A DNA stretch of 64,000 bases, from positions 39,706-103,705 of the forward strand of contig NZ_JAHYSG010000036.1 in NCBI RefSeq assembly GCF_022095675.1. Direction: 5' to 3'. Of the stretch, positions 17,221-26,700 are shown piece by piece (position 1 is the stretch's first letter; every line of letters starts with the position of its first letter). Source of the stretch: Dactylosporangium sp. AC04546. GTDB lineage: Bacteria; Actinomycetota; Actinomycetes; Mycobacteriales; Micromonosporaceae. The position numbers and the translations under genes were made by a program. The notes under the pieces are model-generated. The model searched no databases. It worked only from the letters and a program-made list of their open reading frames with translations, and had not been told where the DNA came from.

Positions 17221-17641
17221 TGTGCGGGCCCTTCCGTAGGAAGCTCGAATCCGGTGGAGCGGTGTTTCCGTCCGGCGTTGTCATCCGGACCTCCACAAGA
17301 TTCGGGAAGCCGGGGTACACCCCCGGTTCGCCGCGAGTTGCCGTTGGGGTGCCCGCCCTCCCAACCCTCTGTCCACAGTGGACTAGCCACGCTGTCGCCG
17401 CGCTCGGTGGCCGTTCGCCTGACGGCTGGTGTCGGATCGTTGCCGAGCGGGTATGTGACGTTCCCCGGTGGTGCATCGGACGAACGGACAGAGTCGGCAA
17501 CCGACCAGTGACCAAAAGCCAACGCTTCTGAACTAGGCGCACAAATCAGACGAACGTAGTGTTGATCTGGTAAGCCGCATCACCCGAATAAGCCGCATTT
17601 CACGCAGCACCCATCCGATTCGAGTTGTCGAGGAGACTGAG
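17221..17641. promoter_or_regulatory. 421-base divergent intergenic region with structured minus-strand leader
   Basis: No gene is seen here. Read on the minus strand (towards the GH26-like gene) it contains four hairpins in a row: a nested stem 17402–17407 with 17443–17448 enclosing 17410–17414 with 17422–17426; a stem 17371–17375 with 17379–17383; a stem 17343–17348 with 17360–17365; and 17310–17315 with 17321–17326. This looks like an RNA leader, possibly a riboswitch, but I could not match it by eye to the GEMM (c-di-GMP) or ydaO (c-di-AMP) consensus. The other half carries the promoter and leader of the DUF7455 gene, including a nine-base direct repeat (AAGCCGCAT). Confidence 0.5.
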
Positions 17642-17872
17642 ATGACCCCGATGCTGATCTCGCGCCCGGCCGTTCACGTCGTCCCCGAGCTCGTGGGGGA
17701 GTGGTGCGACAGTTGCGGCGCCGCCGCCAAGATGACCGCGACCTTCGGCACCTCTGGTGACCTGTCCTTCTGCGGCCACCACGCCAAGCGCTACTCGGAC
17801 CGCATCGCGGCGACCGCCGACAAGGTCGTCGTCGAGGCCGGCTTCGACTGGCGGGCCTCCGCGGAGGTCTGA
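17642..17872 (+). CDS. DUF7455 domain protein (small zinc-finger-like)
   Basis: A 76-residue protein of the actinobacterial DUF7455 type. It carries C22-x-x-C25 in EWCDSCGAAA and C45-x-H47-H48 in SFCGHHAKRY, a likely zinc-binding set, with a short beta-hairpin between them. Its role is not known; members are usually found as single genes near core metabolic or sigma-factor genes in actinobacteria. A GAGGAGACTG site sits just before the ATG. A hairpin terminator follows at 17891. Confidence 0.85.
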   Translation: MTPMLISRPAVHVVPELVGEWCDSCGAAAKMTATFGTSGDLSFCGHHAKRYSDRIAATADKVVVEAGFDWRASAEV

Positions 17873-17890
17873 TCCGCTGAGCCGCGAAGG

Positions 17891-17925
17891 CCGGGTTCCC
17901 CACGGATGGGGGCCCGGTCTTTTCG
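17891..17925 (+). terminator. Hairpin with T-run after the DUF7455 gene
   Basis: Arms 17891–17900 and 17908–17917 pair along 10 positions (two G·U), followed by TCTTTT. It ends 54 bases before the GGDEF-EAL start, which argues against the longer upstream start of that gene. Confidence 0.75.
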
Positions 17926-17971
17926 CGTGTTCAGCGGCAAGTCGGTAAAAATCCGACAAAGCGCCGATACC

Positions 17972-19462
17972 ATGCAATTCGTGCGCCGCAAGCCCAGTCC
18001 ACACCCGCGCCGGCCGGATCCGGGCGCGCTCGCCGGCGCCGTCGTGGTCTTCGGCCTGGCATTCGCGGCGATGGTACCGGGGGTGCTGCGCCAGTCGTCG
18101 TCGCTGTTCGCGGCCGTGGTCGCCCTCGGCGCCGCCGGCGTCGCCGGTGTCCTCGTGCGGCGCCGGTCGCGCGCGTCGTCGGCGACGCGGAGGGGTCTCG
18201 AACGCGCGCTGCGCGAGCGGGCGACCCGCGACCCGGTGACCGGCCTGGCCAACCGGGCGCGCTGCACCGCCGCCCTCGGCGGCCCCCGGCCCGGCCTCAC
18301 CGTCGCGCTGCTCGACCTCGACGGCTTCAAGGAGGTCAACGACGCGCTCGGTCACGACGCCGGCGACGCGCTGCTGGTCGAGGTGGCGGCCCGCCTGCGG
18401 GCCGCGCTGCCCGGTGCCGACCTGCTCGCCCGGCTCGGCGACGACGAGTTCGCCGCGGTGTGGCGCACCCCGCCCGGCGCGTCGGTCGACGGGGTGCTGC
18501 AGCGCCTGCGGCCCGCCTACGCCGTGGCCGGCCGCCAGGTCCACCTGACCGGCAGCGTGGGCCTGGTCACCGCGACCGGCCAGCGCACGTCGGCCGAGCT
18601 GCTGCGCGACGCCGGCCTCGCCCTCGACGCGGCGAAGCTGGGCGGGAAGGACCGGATCGTCCGGTTCGACGCGGGGCTGCGCGACGCCGCCGACCGGCAC
18701 CGGGAGCTGGCCGCCGGGCTGCGCCGGGCGCTGCGCGAGGGCGAGCTCACGCTGCACTACCAGCCGGTCGTCCGGCTCGCCGACGGGCGGATCACCGCCG
18801 TCGAGGCCCTGCTGCGCTGGCACCCGCCGGGCGGCGAGCCGATCCCGCCCGCGGCGTTCATCCCGGTCGCCGAGGCGACCGGGCTCATCGTGCCCATCGG
18901 CCGCTGGGTGCTGCGGCGGGCCTGCGCCGAGGCGCGCGAGTGGCACGAGCGGGACGGTATCGCGGTCACCGTCAACGTGGCCGCGCACCAGCTGCGCGAG
19001 CCGGACTTCGCCGACGACGTGCGGGCCGCGCTGGACGCCGCCGGCCTGCCGCCGGCCGCGCTGGTGCTGGAGCTGACCGAGTCGGCGCTGGTCCGCGAGG
19101 CGGAGGCGACCGCCCGGCTCGCGCCGCTGCGCGCGGACGGGGTCCGGATCGCGATCGACGACTTCGGCACCGGCTACTCGTCGCTGGCCTACCTCGTCCA
19201 CCTGCCGGTCGACGTGCTGAAGATCGACCGCGCGTTTCTCGCCTCGGCCGTCGACACCCCGCTCATGCGGGCCATCCTCCAGCTCGCCGCGGGGCTGTCG
19301 CTGCAGACGGTCGCCGAGGGTGTGGAGACCGAGGCGCAGGCCGCGACGCTGCGGGCGCTCGGGTGCGACGGCGCGCAGGGGTACCTGTTCTCCCGGCCGG
19401 TGCCGGCCGGCGAGGTGCCGCGGCTACGCGGCCTCGAACTCGGTGCGGCGCGGGCGGGGTAG
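17972..19462 (+). CDS. GGDEF-EAL protein, likely c-di-GMP phosphodiesterase
   Basis: A 496-residue protein with two short N-terminal membrane segments (about 22–62), a GGDEF domain (about 80–235) and an EAL domain (about 245–490). The GGDEF site is changed to LGDDEF, so cyclase activity is doubtful. The EAL domain keeps its residues: EALLRW, the Asn in VTVNVAAHQL, ELTES, the Asp pair in AIDDFGTGYSS, Lys in LKIDRAF and Glu in AEGVETE. It should therefore cleave c-di-GMP, with the GGDEF part perhaps sensing GTP. The ATG at 17972 is preferred because an upstream start at 17906 would lie inside the terminator. It is convergent with, and overlaps by 39 bases, an active-type GGDEF gene. Confidence 0.9.
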   Translation: MQFVRRKPSPHPRRPDPGALAGAVVVFGLAFAAMVPGVLRQSSSLFAAVVALGAAGVAGVLVRRRSRASSATRRGLERALRERATRDPVTGLANRARCTAALGGPRPGLTVALLDLDGFKEVNDALGHDAGDALLVEVAARLRAALPGADLLARLGDDEFAAVWRTPPGASVDGVLQRLRPAYAVAGRQVHLTGSVGLVTATGQRTSAELLRDAGLALDAAKLGGKDRIVRFDAGLRDAADRHRELAAGLRRALREGELTLHYQPVVRLADGRITAVEALLRWHPPGGEPIPPAAFIPVAEATGLIVPIGRWVLRRACAEAREWHERDGIAVTVNVAAHQLREPDFADDVRAALDAAGLPPAALVLELTESALVREAEATARLAPLRADGVRIAIDDFGTGYSSLAYLVHLPVDVLKIDRAFLASAVDTPLMRAILQLAAGLSLQTVAEGVETEAQAATLRALGCDGAQGYLFSRPVPAGEVPRLRGLELGAARAG

Positions 19463-20938
19463 CGGGACCGGCTCGGGCCAGCCCTCGTGCTCCGCCGCGG
19501 CCGGCCGGTGGCTCGCCGCCACGACCCGGTCGCGGCCGGCCCGCTTGGCCGCGTAGAGGGCCCGGTCGGCCACCTGGACCAGCTCGTCCGGCGTGCCGGC
19601 GTCGCCGGGGAGCACCGCGGTACCGATCGACACCGTGACGCCGCGGAAGACGCCGCCGCCGACGTCGACCGAGCCCGCCGCGACGATCCGGCGGATGCGC
19701 TCGGCCAGGGCGGCCAGCCGCGGCTCGTCGGCGTCGGACACCAGCAGCGCGAACTCCTCGCCGCCGTACCGCGCGACCAGGTCGCCCGCGCGGGCGGAGG
19801 CGCGCAGCCGGCGGGCCACGTCGCGCAGCACCCGGTCGCCGGCCGGGTGCCCGAAGGAGTCGTTGATGTGTTTGAAGTGGTCGATGTCGAGCAGGATCAC
19901 GCCGACCGCCCGGTGCCGGCGGCCGGCCTCGACGCGCAGCCGCTCCTCGAACGCCCCACGGGTGGTCAGGCCGGTCAGCGCGTCGGTGACCGCGATGCGG
20001 TGCTGGGCCGCGACCAGGCCGGCCATCCGGCCCAGGACCAGCAGGAACAGCAGCGCGCAGGCGACCGCGATCACGGGCACGTCGCTGACGTCGCCGCGCC
20101 GGTACTGCACCAGCAGCACCACCGGGGCCAGTAGCGACACGGCGCCCAGCCCGACCAGCCGCATCGACGCCGGGCCGACCGGTCGGGCGTGGCCGGGCTC
20201 GTCGATCCGGTGCATCGAGGGGTGCAGGACGGCCGCGCCGAACAGCGCGTACGTCATGAGCCACAGCAGGGACGACCAGGCGTCGCCGGTCTCGCCGGCC
20301 AGCGTGTAGACGGTGTCGCCGCCGGCCATGGTCACCAGGCCGCCGAGCAGCAGCAGGAAGGACGGGGTGCGGGCGCCGCCGCCGAGCAGCAGGCGCAAGG
20401 CGATGACGAGGACCAGCAGGTCGCCGACCGGGTAGGCGATCGTCACCGCGCGGGCGGTCGCCGTCATGCCCTCGTCCGCAGTCAGCGGGCCGATGAGATA
20501 CACCCAGGACACCAGGCCGGCGCTGATCGCCATGATCCCGGCGTCGAACATCGTGGTGAGCTGCCAGCCGGGGGCCCGGCGGCGGACGAAGGTCACCAGC
20601 GCGCCGATGATCAAGGGGTACTGCATGAGGTAGCAGACGTCGGCGAGGCCGGGGAAGGCCCGCGCGCCGGCGAGGTAGGCCGTGTCGCCGAGGGCGTAGG
20701 CCAGCTGGCTCGCCCCCAGCAGGTACCAGCCGCGGCGCCCGGGCGGGCGGCGGCGGTGCGTGACGGCGAGGATCACGCCCGCGGTGATCGCGGCGAGTCC
20801 GGTATACAGCGCGCTGGCCAGCACCGGGACGTCCCCGGTGGTCTTCAGCGCGACGAAGCCGACGGCGGTCAGGGTCCCGAACACGGCGAAGAGCGCCCAG
20901 ACGGGCGGCTTCGCATCGTGCTCACGGACGGTAGTCAC
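19424..20938 (-). CDS. Membrane diguanylate cyclase (GGDEF)
   Basis: A 504-residue inner-membrane protein. Residues 12–305 hold about nine hydrophobic segments forming a membrane sensor of unknown ligand. The GGDEF domain (about 315–475) has the intact site RYGGEEFALL, the upstream TDALTGLTTRGAFEERL and LLDIDHFKHINDSFGH motifs, and DRALYAAKRAGRDRV. It should make c-di-GMP from two GTP. It faces the GGDEF-EAL gene tail to tail with a 39-base overlap, so a synthase and a likely hydrolase sit side by side. The 148 bases before it hold its promoter and that of the small gene at 21087. Confidence 0.93.
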   Translation of the reverse strand: MTTVREHDAKPPVWALFAVFGTLTAVGFVALKTTGDVPVLASALYTGLAAITAGVILAVTHRRRPPGRRGWYLLGASQLAYALGDTAYLAGARAFPGLADVCYLMQYPLIIGALVTFVRRRAPGWQLTTMFDAGIMAISAGLVSWVYLIGPLTADEGMTATARAVTIAYPVGDLLVLVIALRLLLGGGARTPSFLLLLGGLVTMAGGDTVYTLAGETGDAWSSLLWLMTYALFGAAVLHPSMHRIDEPGHARPVGPASMRLVGLGAVSLLAPVVLLVQYRRGDVSDVPVIAVACALLFLLVLGRMAGLVAAQHRIAVTDALTGLTTRGAFEERLRVEAGRRHRAVGVILLDIDHFKHINDSFGHPAGDRVLRDVARRLRASARAGDLVARYGGEEFALLVSDADEPRLAALAERIRRIVAAGSVDVGGGVFRGVTVSIGTAVLPGDAGTPDELVQVADRALYAAKRAGRDRVVAASHRPAAAEHEGWPEPVPLPRPRRTEFEAA

Positions 20939-21086
20939 GTTCTCTATTGTCCGTCATCGGCGCTCGTATGCCGTCCCCCAGTCGGTCTTTTGTCGCCTGC
21001 CGTATCTCACCCTGTCCGCAACTCGGCGGACACGCTGCTGCTCCGGGCGCAGAGTGTGCTGGACGACACGAGAAAGGAGCATGGTC

Positions 21087-21323
21087 ATGACGCCGCAGCT
21101 TCTCGAACACGTCCGGGCCGAGGCGCTCTTCGTGTCCGACGTGCAGTCCTCCGAGTCACTGAGCGTGGAGCGCATCCGGACCGCGGTCATGGCCGCCGTG
21201 CGGCGGCACGGGCCGCGCGGGTGTGCGGCGCTGGTCGCGCACGAGTTCGGTGAGCACCCGGACACGGCGGTCAGCCGCATGGGCTGGGTGCTGCGCCAGG
21301 TGCGCCTCGCGTACACCGGCTAA
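21087..21323 (+). CDS. Small conserved-type hypothetical protein
   Basis: A 78-residue protein I do not recognise. It is mostly helical: TPQLLEHVRAEALFVSDVQ, SLSVERIRTAVMAAVRRHG, CAALVAHEFGEHPDTAVSRM, WVLRQVRLAYTG. An AAAGGAG site at 21073–21079 fits the ATG at 21087 (spacing 7) better than the ATG at 21081. It is divergent from the diguanylate cyclase and lies 35 bases before the ligase gene in the same direction, so it may share its transcript. Confidence 0.7.
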   Translation: MTPQLLEHVRAEALFVSDVQSSESLSVERIRTAVMAAVRRHGPRGCAALVAHEFGEHPDTAVSRMGWVLRQVRLAYTG

Positions 21324-21358
21324 GGCTTTTTGTCAGACCCCTGGTCCAGAATCCGGGT

Positions 21359-22888
21359 ATGCGGTTTGCTTCGCTGGCCACGGCCTCTGCGGCGGTCGCC
21401 GCCGCCTCCGGGCGCAATGCCAAGATCGACCTGCTCGCGGCGGCGCTGCGCGACCTCGGCGCCTCCGGTGACGAGCGCACCGTCTCCGCCGGTGCCGCCT
21501 ATCTCTCCGGTGAGCTGCGCCAGCGCACGACCGGGGTCGGCTGGGCGTCGCTGCGCGACCTGCCGCCGCCCGCGGCCGAGCCATCGCTGACGGTCGCCGA
21601 CGTCGACCTGGCCTTCGAGCGGATGTCGCAGGCCGCCGGCAAGGGGTCCCAGGCGGTGCGCAAGGGCCTGGTCGGCGACCTGTTCGGCGCCGCCACCGAG
21701 CCCGAGCGCCGGCTCCTCGTCGGCGTGCTCAGCGGCGAGCTGCGCCAGGGCGCGCAGGCCGGCCTGCTGGGGGAGGCGCTCGCCCGGGCCGCCGGCATCC
21801 CGCCCGCCGTCGTCCGCCGGGCCCTGCTGCTCGCCGGTGACCTCAAGGCGGTCGCCGCCGACGCGCTCGTCGGCGGGCCCGAGGCGCTGGCGGCCTACCG
21901 GCTGACCGTCGGCCGCCCGCTCGCCCCGATGCTCGCGCAGAGCGCCCCGACCGCGGCCGACGCGCTCGCCGTCACCGGCACCCCGGCCGCCGCCGACGTC
22001 AAGATCGACGGGGTGCGCATCCAGGTCCACCGGTCGGGCGACGACGTGCGCGTGTTCAGCCGCAGCCTCGACGACCTCACCGCCCGGGTCCCCGCCGTGG
22101 TCGCGGCGGTGCGGGCCCTGTCGCTCGACGCCGTCGTGCTCGACGGCGAGGCGGTCGGGGTCGACGTCGACACCGGCCGGGCGATCCCGTTCCAGGAGAC
22201 CTCCAGCCGGGCGGCCCGGCGCGACGGCGTGTCCGTGCTGCATCCGTTCTTCTTCGACGTCCTGCACCTCGACGGCGAGGACCTGCTCGACCGGCCGGCG
22301 GCCGAGCGGTGGGCGGCGCTGGAGCGCGTCGTGCCGCCCGAGCTGCGGGTCGGCCGCACCGTGCTCACCGACCCGCAGGACGCGGAGGAGGCCTTCGCCC
22401 GCGCGGTCGCCGCCGGGCACGAAGGTCTGGTGATCAAGTCGGCCGCCGCGCCCTACGACGTGGGCCGGCGGGGCGGCGCCTGGGTCAAGGTCAAGCCCCG
22501 GCATACGCTCGACCTGGTCGTCCTCGCCGTCGAGCGGGGCCACGGCCGGCGCAAGGGCTGGCTGTCCAACCTCCACCTGGGCGCCCGCGACCCGCAGGCC
22601 GGCGGCTTCGTGATGCTCGGCAAGACGTTCAAGGGCATGACCGACGAGATGCTGCGCTGGCAGACGACCCGCCTCGGCGAGCTGGCGGAGTCCGACGACG
22701 GCTGGGTGGTGACGGTCCGGCCGGAGCTGGTGGTGGAGATCGCCTTCGACGGCGTGCAGACGTCGTCGCGCTATCCGGGCGGCGTGGCGCTGCGCTTCGC
22801 CCGGGTGCTGCGCTACCGCGAGGACAAGCGCCCCGACGAGGCCGACACGATCGACGCCGTGCGGGCGATTCACCGGGGCGCGGCGTGA
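21359..22888 (+). CDS. ligB: ATP-dependent DNA ligase (LigB type)
   Basis: A 509-residue ligase that seals nicks in DNA through an enzyme-AMP intermediate. The N-terminal DNA-binding domain (about 1–190) is followed by the nucleotidyltransferase domain with the adenylated lysine K215 in VKIDGVRIQVH, then RSLDDLT, DGEAV, FFFDVLHLDG, EGLVIKS and the motif V-like WVKVKPRH. A C-terminal OB fold (about 400–500) has GRRKGWLSNLHLG and FKGMTDEML. The length and layout match the mycobacterial LigB group (Rv3062-like), not LigC or LigD. Its last 19 bases overlap the convergent SURF1 gene. This is an accessory repair ligase beside the NAD-dependent LigA. Confidence 0.92.
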   Translation: MRFASLATASAAVAAASGRNAKIDLLAAALRDLGASGDERTVSAGAAYLSGELRQRTTGVGWASLRDLPPPAAEPSLTVADVDLAFERMSQAAGKGSQAVRKGLVGDLFGAATEPERRLLVGVLSGELRQGAQAGLLGEALARAAGIPPAVVRRALLLAGDLKAVAADALVGGPEALAAYRLTVGRPLAPMLAQSAPTAADALAVTGTPAAADVKIDGVRIQVHRSGDDVRVFSRSLDDLTARVPAVVAAVRALSLDAVVLDGEAVGVDVDTGRAIPFQETSSRAARRDGVSVLHPFFFDVLHLDGEDLLDRPAAERWAALERVVPPELRVGRTVLTDPQDAEEAFARAVAAGHEGLVIKSAAAPYDVGRRGGAWVKVKPRHTLDLVVLAVERGHGRRKGWLSNLHLGARDPQAGGFVMLGKTFKGMTDEMLRWQTTRLGELAESDDGWVVTVRPELVVEIAFDGVQTSSRYPGGVALRFARVLRYREDKRPDEADTIDAVRAIHRGAA

Positions 22889-23682
22889 GGCTCCTCGGCC
22901 TGCTGCTCCTCGTCCTGCTCGTCGAGGAGGTCGCCCGTCGCCGGGCCGCGCGCCTCCTTGCGGGCCAGGTAGGCGAAGCCGTAGAGGGTGAGCAGGGCAA
23001 AGAGCCACCACTGCAGCACGTAGCCCGCGTTCTGCAGCGCGTTCTCCTTCTCGGGCGCCACGGCCGTCAGGCCGGCCGCGGGCTGGTCGGAGCTCACGTA
23101 GGCGTCGAAGATCGCGTAGGGGAGGGCGGGCGCGATGGCCGCCGGCGTGATCCGGCGGATCTCCGAGCGGCCGTTGACCTCCTGCGGGGCGCCGCCGCGG
23201 CTCTCCGCCGGGCGCAGCCGCCCGAGCACCGTGACCTCGCCGTCCGGCGCGGCCGGCACCTGGGGCGCGGCCAGCGCGCCGCCCGGTGCGGGCGCCACCC
23301 AGCCCCGGTCGACCAGCACCGCCGTGCCGTCGGCGAGCACCAGCGGGGTGAGCACCTCGAAGCCGACCCGGCCCTCGACCGTGCGGCCGCGGACCAGGAT
23401 CTCGTGCGACCGGTCGTAGCGGCCGGTCACCCGCACCCGGGTCCACTCGGTGTCGCCGGCCGGGGCCGGCCCGACCGAGCCGGGCGCGCCGGTCGGCTTT
23501 CCGACCAAGTCGGTGAACGCCATCGGCGTCGCCGTGGTGCCCGCGGAGATGCGGGCGTTGACCGCCGCGCGCTGGTGATAGCGGTCGAGCTGCCAGAAGC
23601 CGAGCAGCACCATGACGGCCGCCGCGGCGACCGTCAGCGCGGCATAGCCGAGCCAGCGGGGCGACGCGAGAAACCGGTACAC
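22870..23682 (-). CDS. SURF1 family cytochrome oxidase assembly protein
   Basis: A 270-residue membrane protein. An N-terminal membrane helix (about 8–28) starts right after the actinobacterial SURF1 opening VYRFLASPRWLG, which fixes the GTG at 23682 as start. The extracytoplasmic domain has the family motifs LGFWQLDRYHQR, RGRTVEGRVGFEVLTPL and VLVDRGWVAP, and a second membrane helix lies at about 230–250 (LQWWLFALLTLYGFAYL). The last 20 residues are acidic (DEQDEEQQ). SURF1 helps insert heme into the aa3-type oxidase. No oxidase gene is in the window. Confidence 0.93.
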   Translation of the reverse strand: MYRFLASPRWLGYAALTVAAAAVMVLLGFWQLDRYHQRAAVNARISAGTTATPMAFTDLVGKPTGAPGSVGPAPAGDTEWTRVRVTGRYDRSHEILVRGRTVEGRVGFEVLTPLVLADGTAVLVDRGWVAPAPGGALAAPQVPAAPDGEVTVLGRLRPAESRGGAPQEVNGRSEIRRITPAAIAPALPYAIFDAYVSSDQPAAGLTAVAPEKENALQNAGYVLQWWLFALLTLYGFAYLARKEARGPATGDLLDEQDEEQQAEEPHAAPR

Positions 23683-23778
23683 ATCGTGCACGGTATCCCG
23701 TGCGTTCCGGAGCCTCGCTATGGCGCCCACCCGGTATCGTCCGGGACACACGTCTGCCCCGACGCCGGAGGAGCACCG

Positions 23779-26700
23779 ATGAGCACGATTCCGCGGCTTG
23801 TGATCAGCGCGCCGTCGTCCGGACACGGCAAGACCGCGGTGTCGGTCGGCCTGCTCGCCGCGCTCTCCGCCCGCGGTTACCGGGCGGCCGGCTTCAAGAT
23901 CGGTCCCGACCACGTCGACGCCGCCTACCTCGGCCTCGCCGCCGGCCGGCCCGGCCGCAACCTCGACCCGCGCATGGTCGGCGCGAAGCGGATGGGCCCG
24001 CTGTTCGCGCACGGTGCCGGCTCGCTGGACATCGCCGTCGTCGAGGGCACGATGGGCCTGTTCGACGGGCTCGCCGGGCGCACCGACAGCGAGTCCACCG
24101 CGCAGATCTCCGGGTTGCTGCGCGCGCCGGTGATCCTCGTGGTCGACGTCGGCGCGATGGGGCAGTCGGTCGCCGCGCTCGTGCACGGCTTCCGGGCCTA
24201 CGACGAGCTGCTCTGGCTCGGCGGCGTGATCCTCAACCGGGTCGCCTCCACCCGGCACGAGCAGCTGCTCCGGGAGGCCCTCGACGACATCGGCGTGCCG
24301 GTCCTCGGCGCGCTGCGCCGGCACGCCCTCACCGACGTCGGCGACGCGGGCGCCCCGCTGCCGTCCCGCCACCACGGCGTCGCCCCGGTCGTGCACCACA
24401 ACATCGACGCCGTGCGCGCCGTGCGCCGGCTCGGTGAGGTCATCGCCGGCGCCGTCGACATCGACCGCACGATGGCCCTGGCCCGCTCGGCCCCGCGGCT
24501 GACGGCCGAGGCGTGGAACCCGGAGTCCGAGGTGGCCCTGGCCGGCGCGTCCGACGCCGCCATCTCGTCGCTCGCCTCCACCCGCATCGGCCGGCGCCCG
24601 GTCGTCGGCGTCGCGTTCGCCTACCCGGAGACCGCCGAGCTGCTCCGCGCCGCCGGCGCCGACGTGGTGCCCTTCGACCCGTTGCGCGACGAGCTGCTGC
24701 CCGACGGCGTCGACGGCCTGGTGGTCGGCGCGGCCCTCCCGGAGTCGTATGCCGAGGAGCTGACCTTCAACAGCCGCCTGCGCGCCGCCGTCGCCTCGCA
24801 CGCCGCCGCCGGCAAGCCGATCGCGGCCGAGGGCACCGGCCTGGTCTGGCTGTGCCGCGACTACAACGGCCGCGCCATGTGCGGCGTCGTCGACGCCTCG
24901 GCCCGCGACACCGACCTCGTCGTCCTCGGCTACCGGGAGGCCACCGCCCGCAGCTCCTCGGTGCTGCTCCCGGTCGGCACCCAGGTCGTCGGCCACAAGA
25001 TGCACCGCACGACGGTCACCCCGCGCGCGGGCCTGCAGGCCGCGTGGACCTGGGCCGGCGGCCCGGCCGAGGGCTTCGTGCAGCGCGGCATCCACGCCTC
25101 GTACCTGGGCCTGCACTGGTCCGGCACGCCGGGCATCGCGAGCCGCTTCGTGGCCGCCGCGGGCGCCACCGCCGCGCCGGCCCCGGGCCAGTGGACGACC
25201 CCGACCACCAACCCGTATGGTCGCCCGCCGTCGGCCGTCTCCACCGCCCAGGTGGGTTCCCCGCACATCCCGGCCGGGACGGTCCCGACGGCCCAGGTCC
25301 CGACCCCGGCGTACGCCCCGGTCTCCGCGGCCCCGCTGCCGGCCGCCTCGCTCCCCGCGGCGCAGCCCGCCGCCGCGGGCGTCGAGGGCGGCCCGGTGCG
25401 GACCATGCGCGGCCTGCCGTCGACGCTCCAGCTGCCGGGTGAGGTGGCCGCTCCCGGCGACGCCACGGCCGCGTCGGCCCCTGCCGGTTCGCCGGCCTCG
25501 GGTGGTTTGCCAGCCTCGGGTGGTTCAGCGGTTTCGGGCGGTTCGGTGGCTTTGGCCGGTTCATCCGTCTCGGGCGGTTCGTCCGTATCGGGCGGTTTGC
25601 CGGTCTCGGCGGGGCCCGCGGTCCCGGCCGCCGCGGCGGCCCTGCCGCCGAATGCTCCGACCTCGCCCGGCGCGTCGTCCCCGTTCGGACCGGCGCTCGG
25701 GCCCGCGGTCCCCACGCCCTGGACCTCTGTGCCGCCCGCCGAGGCCTCCGCGCTGTCGGCGGCCGCTCCGGCGGGTGCGGTGTCCGCGCCGACCGGCTCC
25801 CTGTACGGCACCCCCCAGGCCACCGCTTCGCTCGCCGACGCGCCGGCCGCGTCCGCTGTGTCCTCCCTGCCGTCCGGCTCGGTGTCGGCGGTCCCGTCCG
25901 GTCCGGTCGTCGAGCCGGCCGCCGTGTCCTCGGTCGAGTCCGTGGAGTTCGTGGAGTCCGGCGTCGGCGACGACCCGACCACCGTGCTGGCCCCGGCCGG
26001 CACCACCGGGGCCGGCGAGGCCAGCCCGTCCACCGCGACGGACGGGGCGAGCGTTGGGGTGCCTTCCTGGCCGAATCCGCCCGCGGAGGCCGCCGGCCTG
26101 TCATCGTCTGGGGTTGTGCCGACGACGACCCTCGCCCCGGACAGCGGCCCCTCAGAGCAGCCCGCGTCGTCGCCGGTCTCGTCGGCGGCCGTCGACGCGG
26201 TGCCGTCCGCCGCGGCCCAGGTCTCCACGCCGCCCGGCGTGGCGGTCGACGACCAGCTCCGCGCGGCCACCCCGGCCACGTCCGCGGCGATGCCGGTCTC
26301 GTCGGCCCCGATGCACCCGGTGACCGCGCCGGTCTCCGCGGCGCCCGCGGGCGTGACGGCGATGCCCGCGGCCGGCTCCGACCTGGTCGCGCCCCCGCCG
26401 GTCGAGCTCGCCGACCCGGCCGACTACGTGTCGGCTCCGCCCGGCGACTACGCCGTGGCCGAGGCCCCGGTGTCCGGCGCCCCGCTGTCCACGAGCGTCC
26501 CGGGCGGCTCGGTGTCCGCGCCGCCGCTGGGCCTGGACGCGTCGCCCGGCTCATTCACGGCCGAACCGCTCGCCCCGGGTGGTGCGGATCCGGCGGGGGA
26601 GTCCGGCGGCACGCTGGCCGGCGCCGCGGCGGGTTCCGGCGGTGCTGATCTCGGCAGCGCTGATCTCGGCGGCGCGGGGCTCGGCGGTGCGGGGTTTGGC

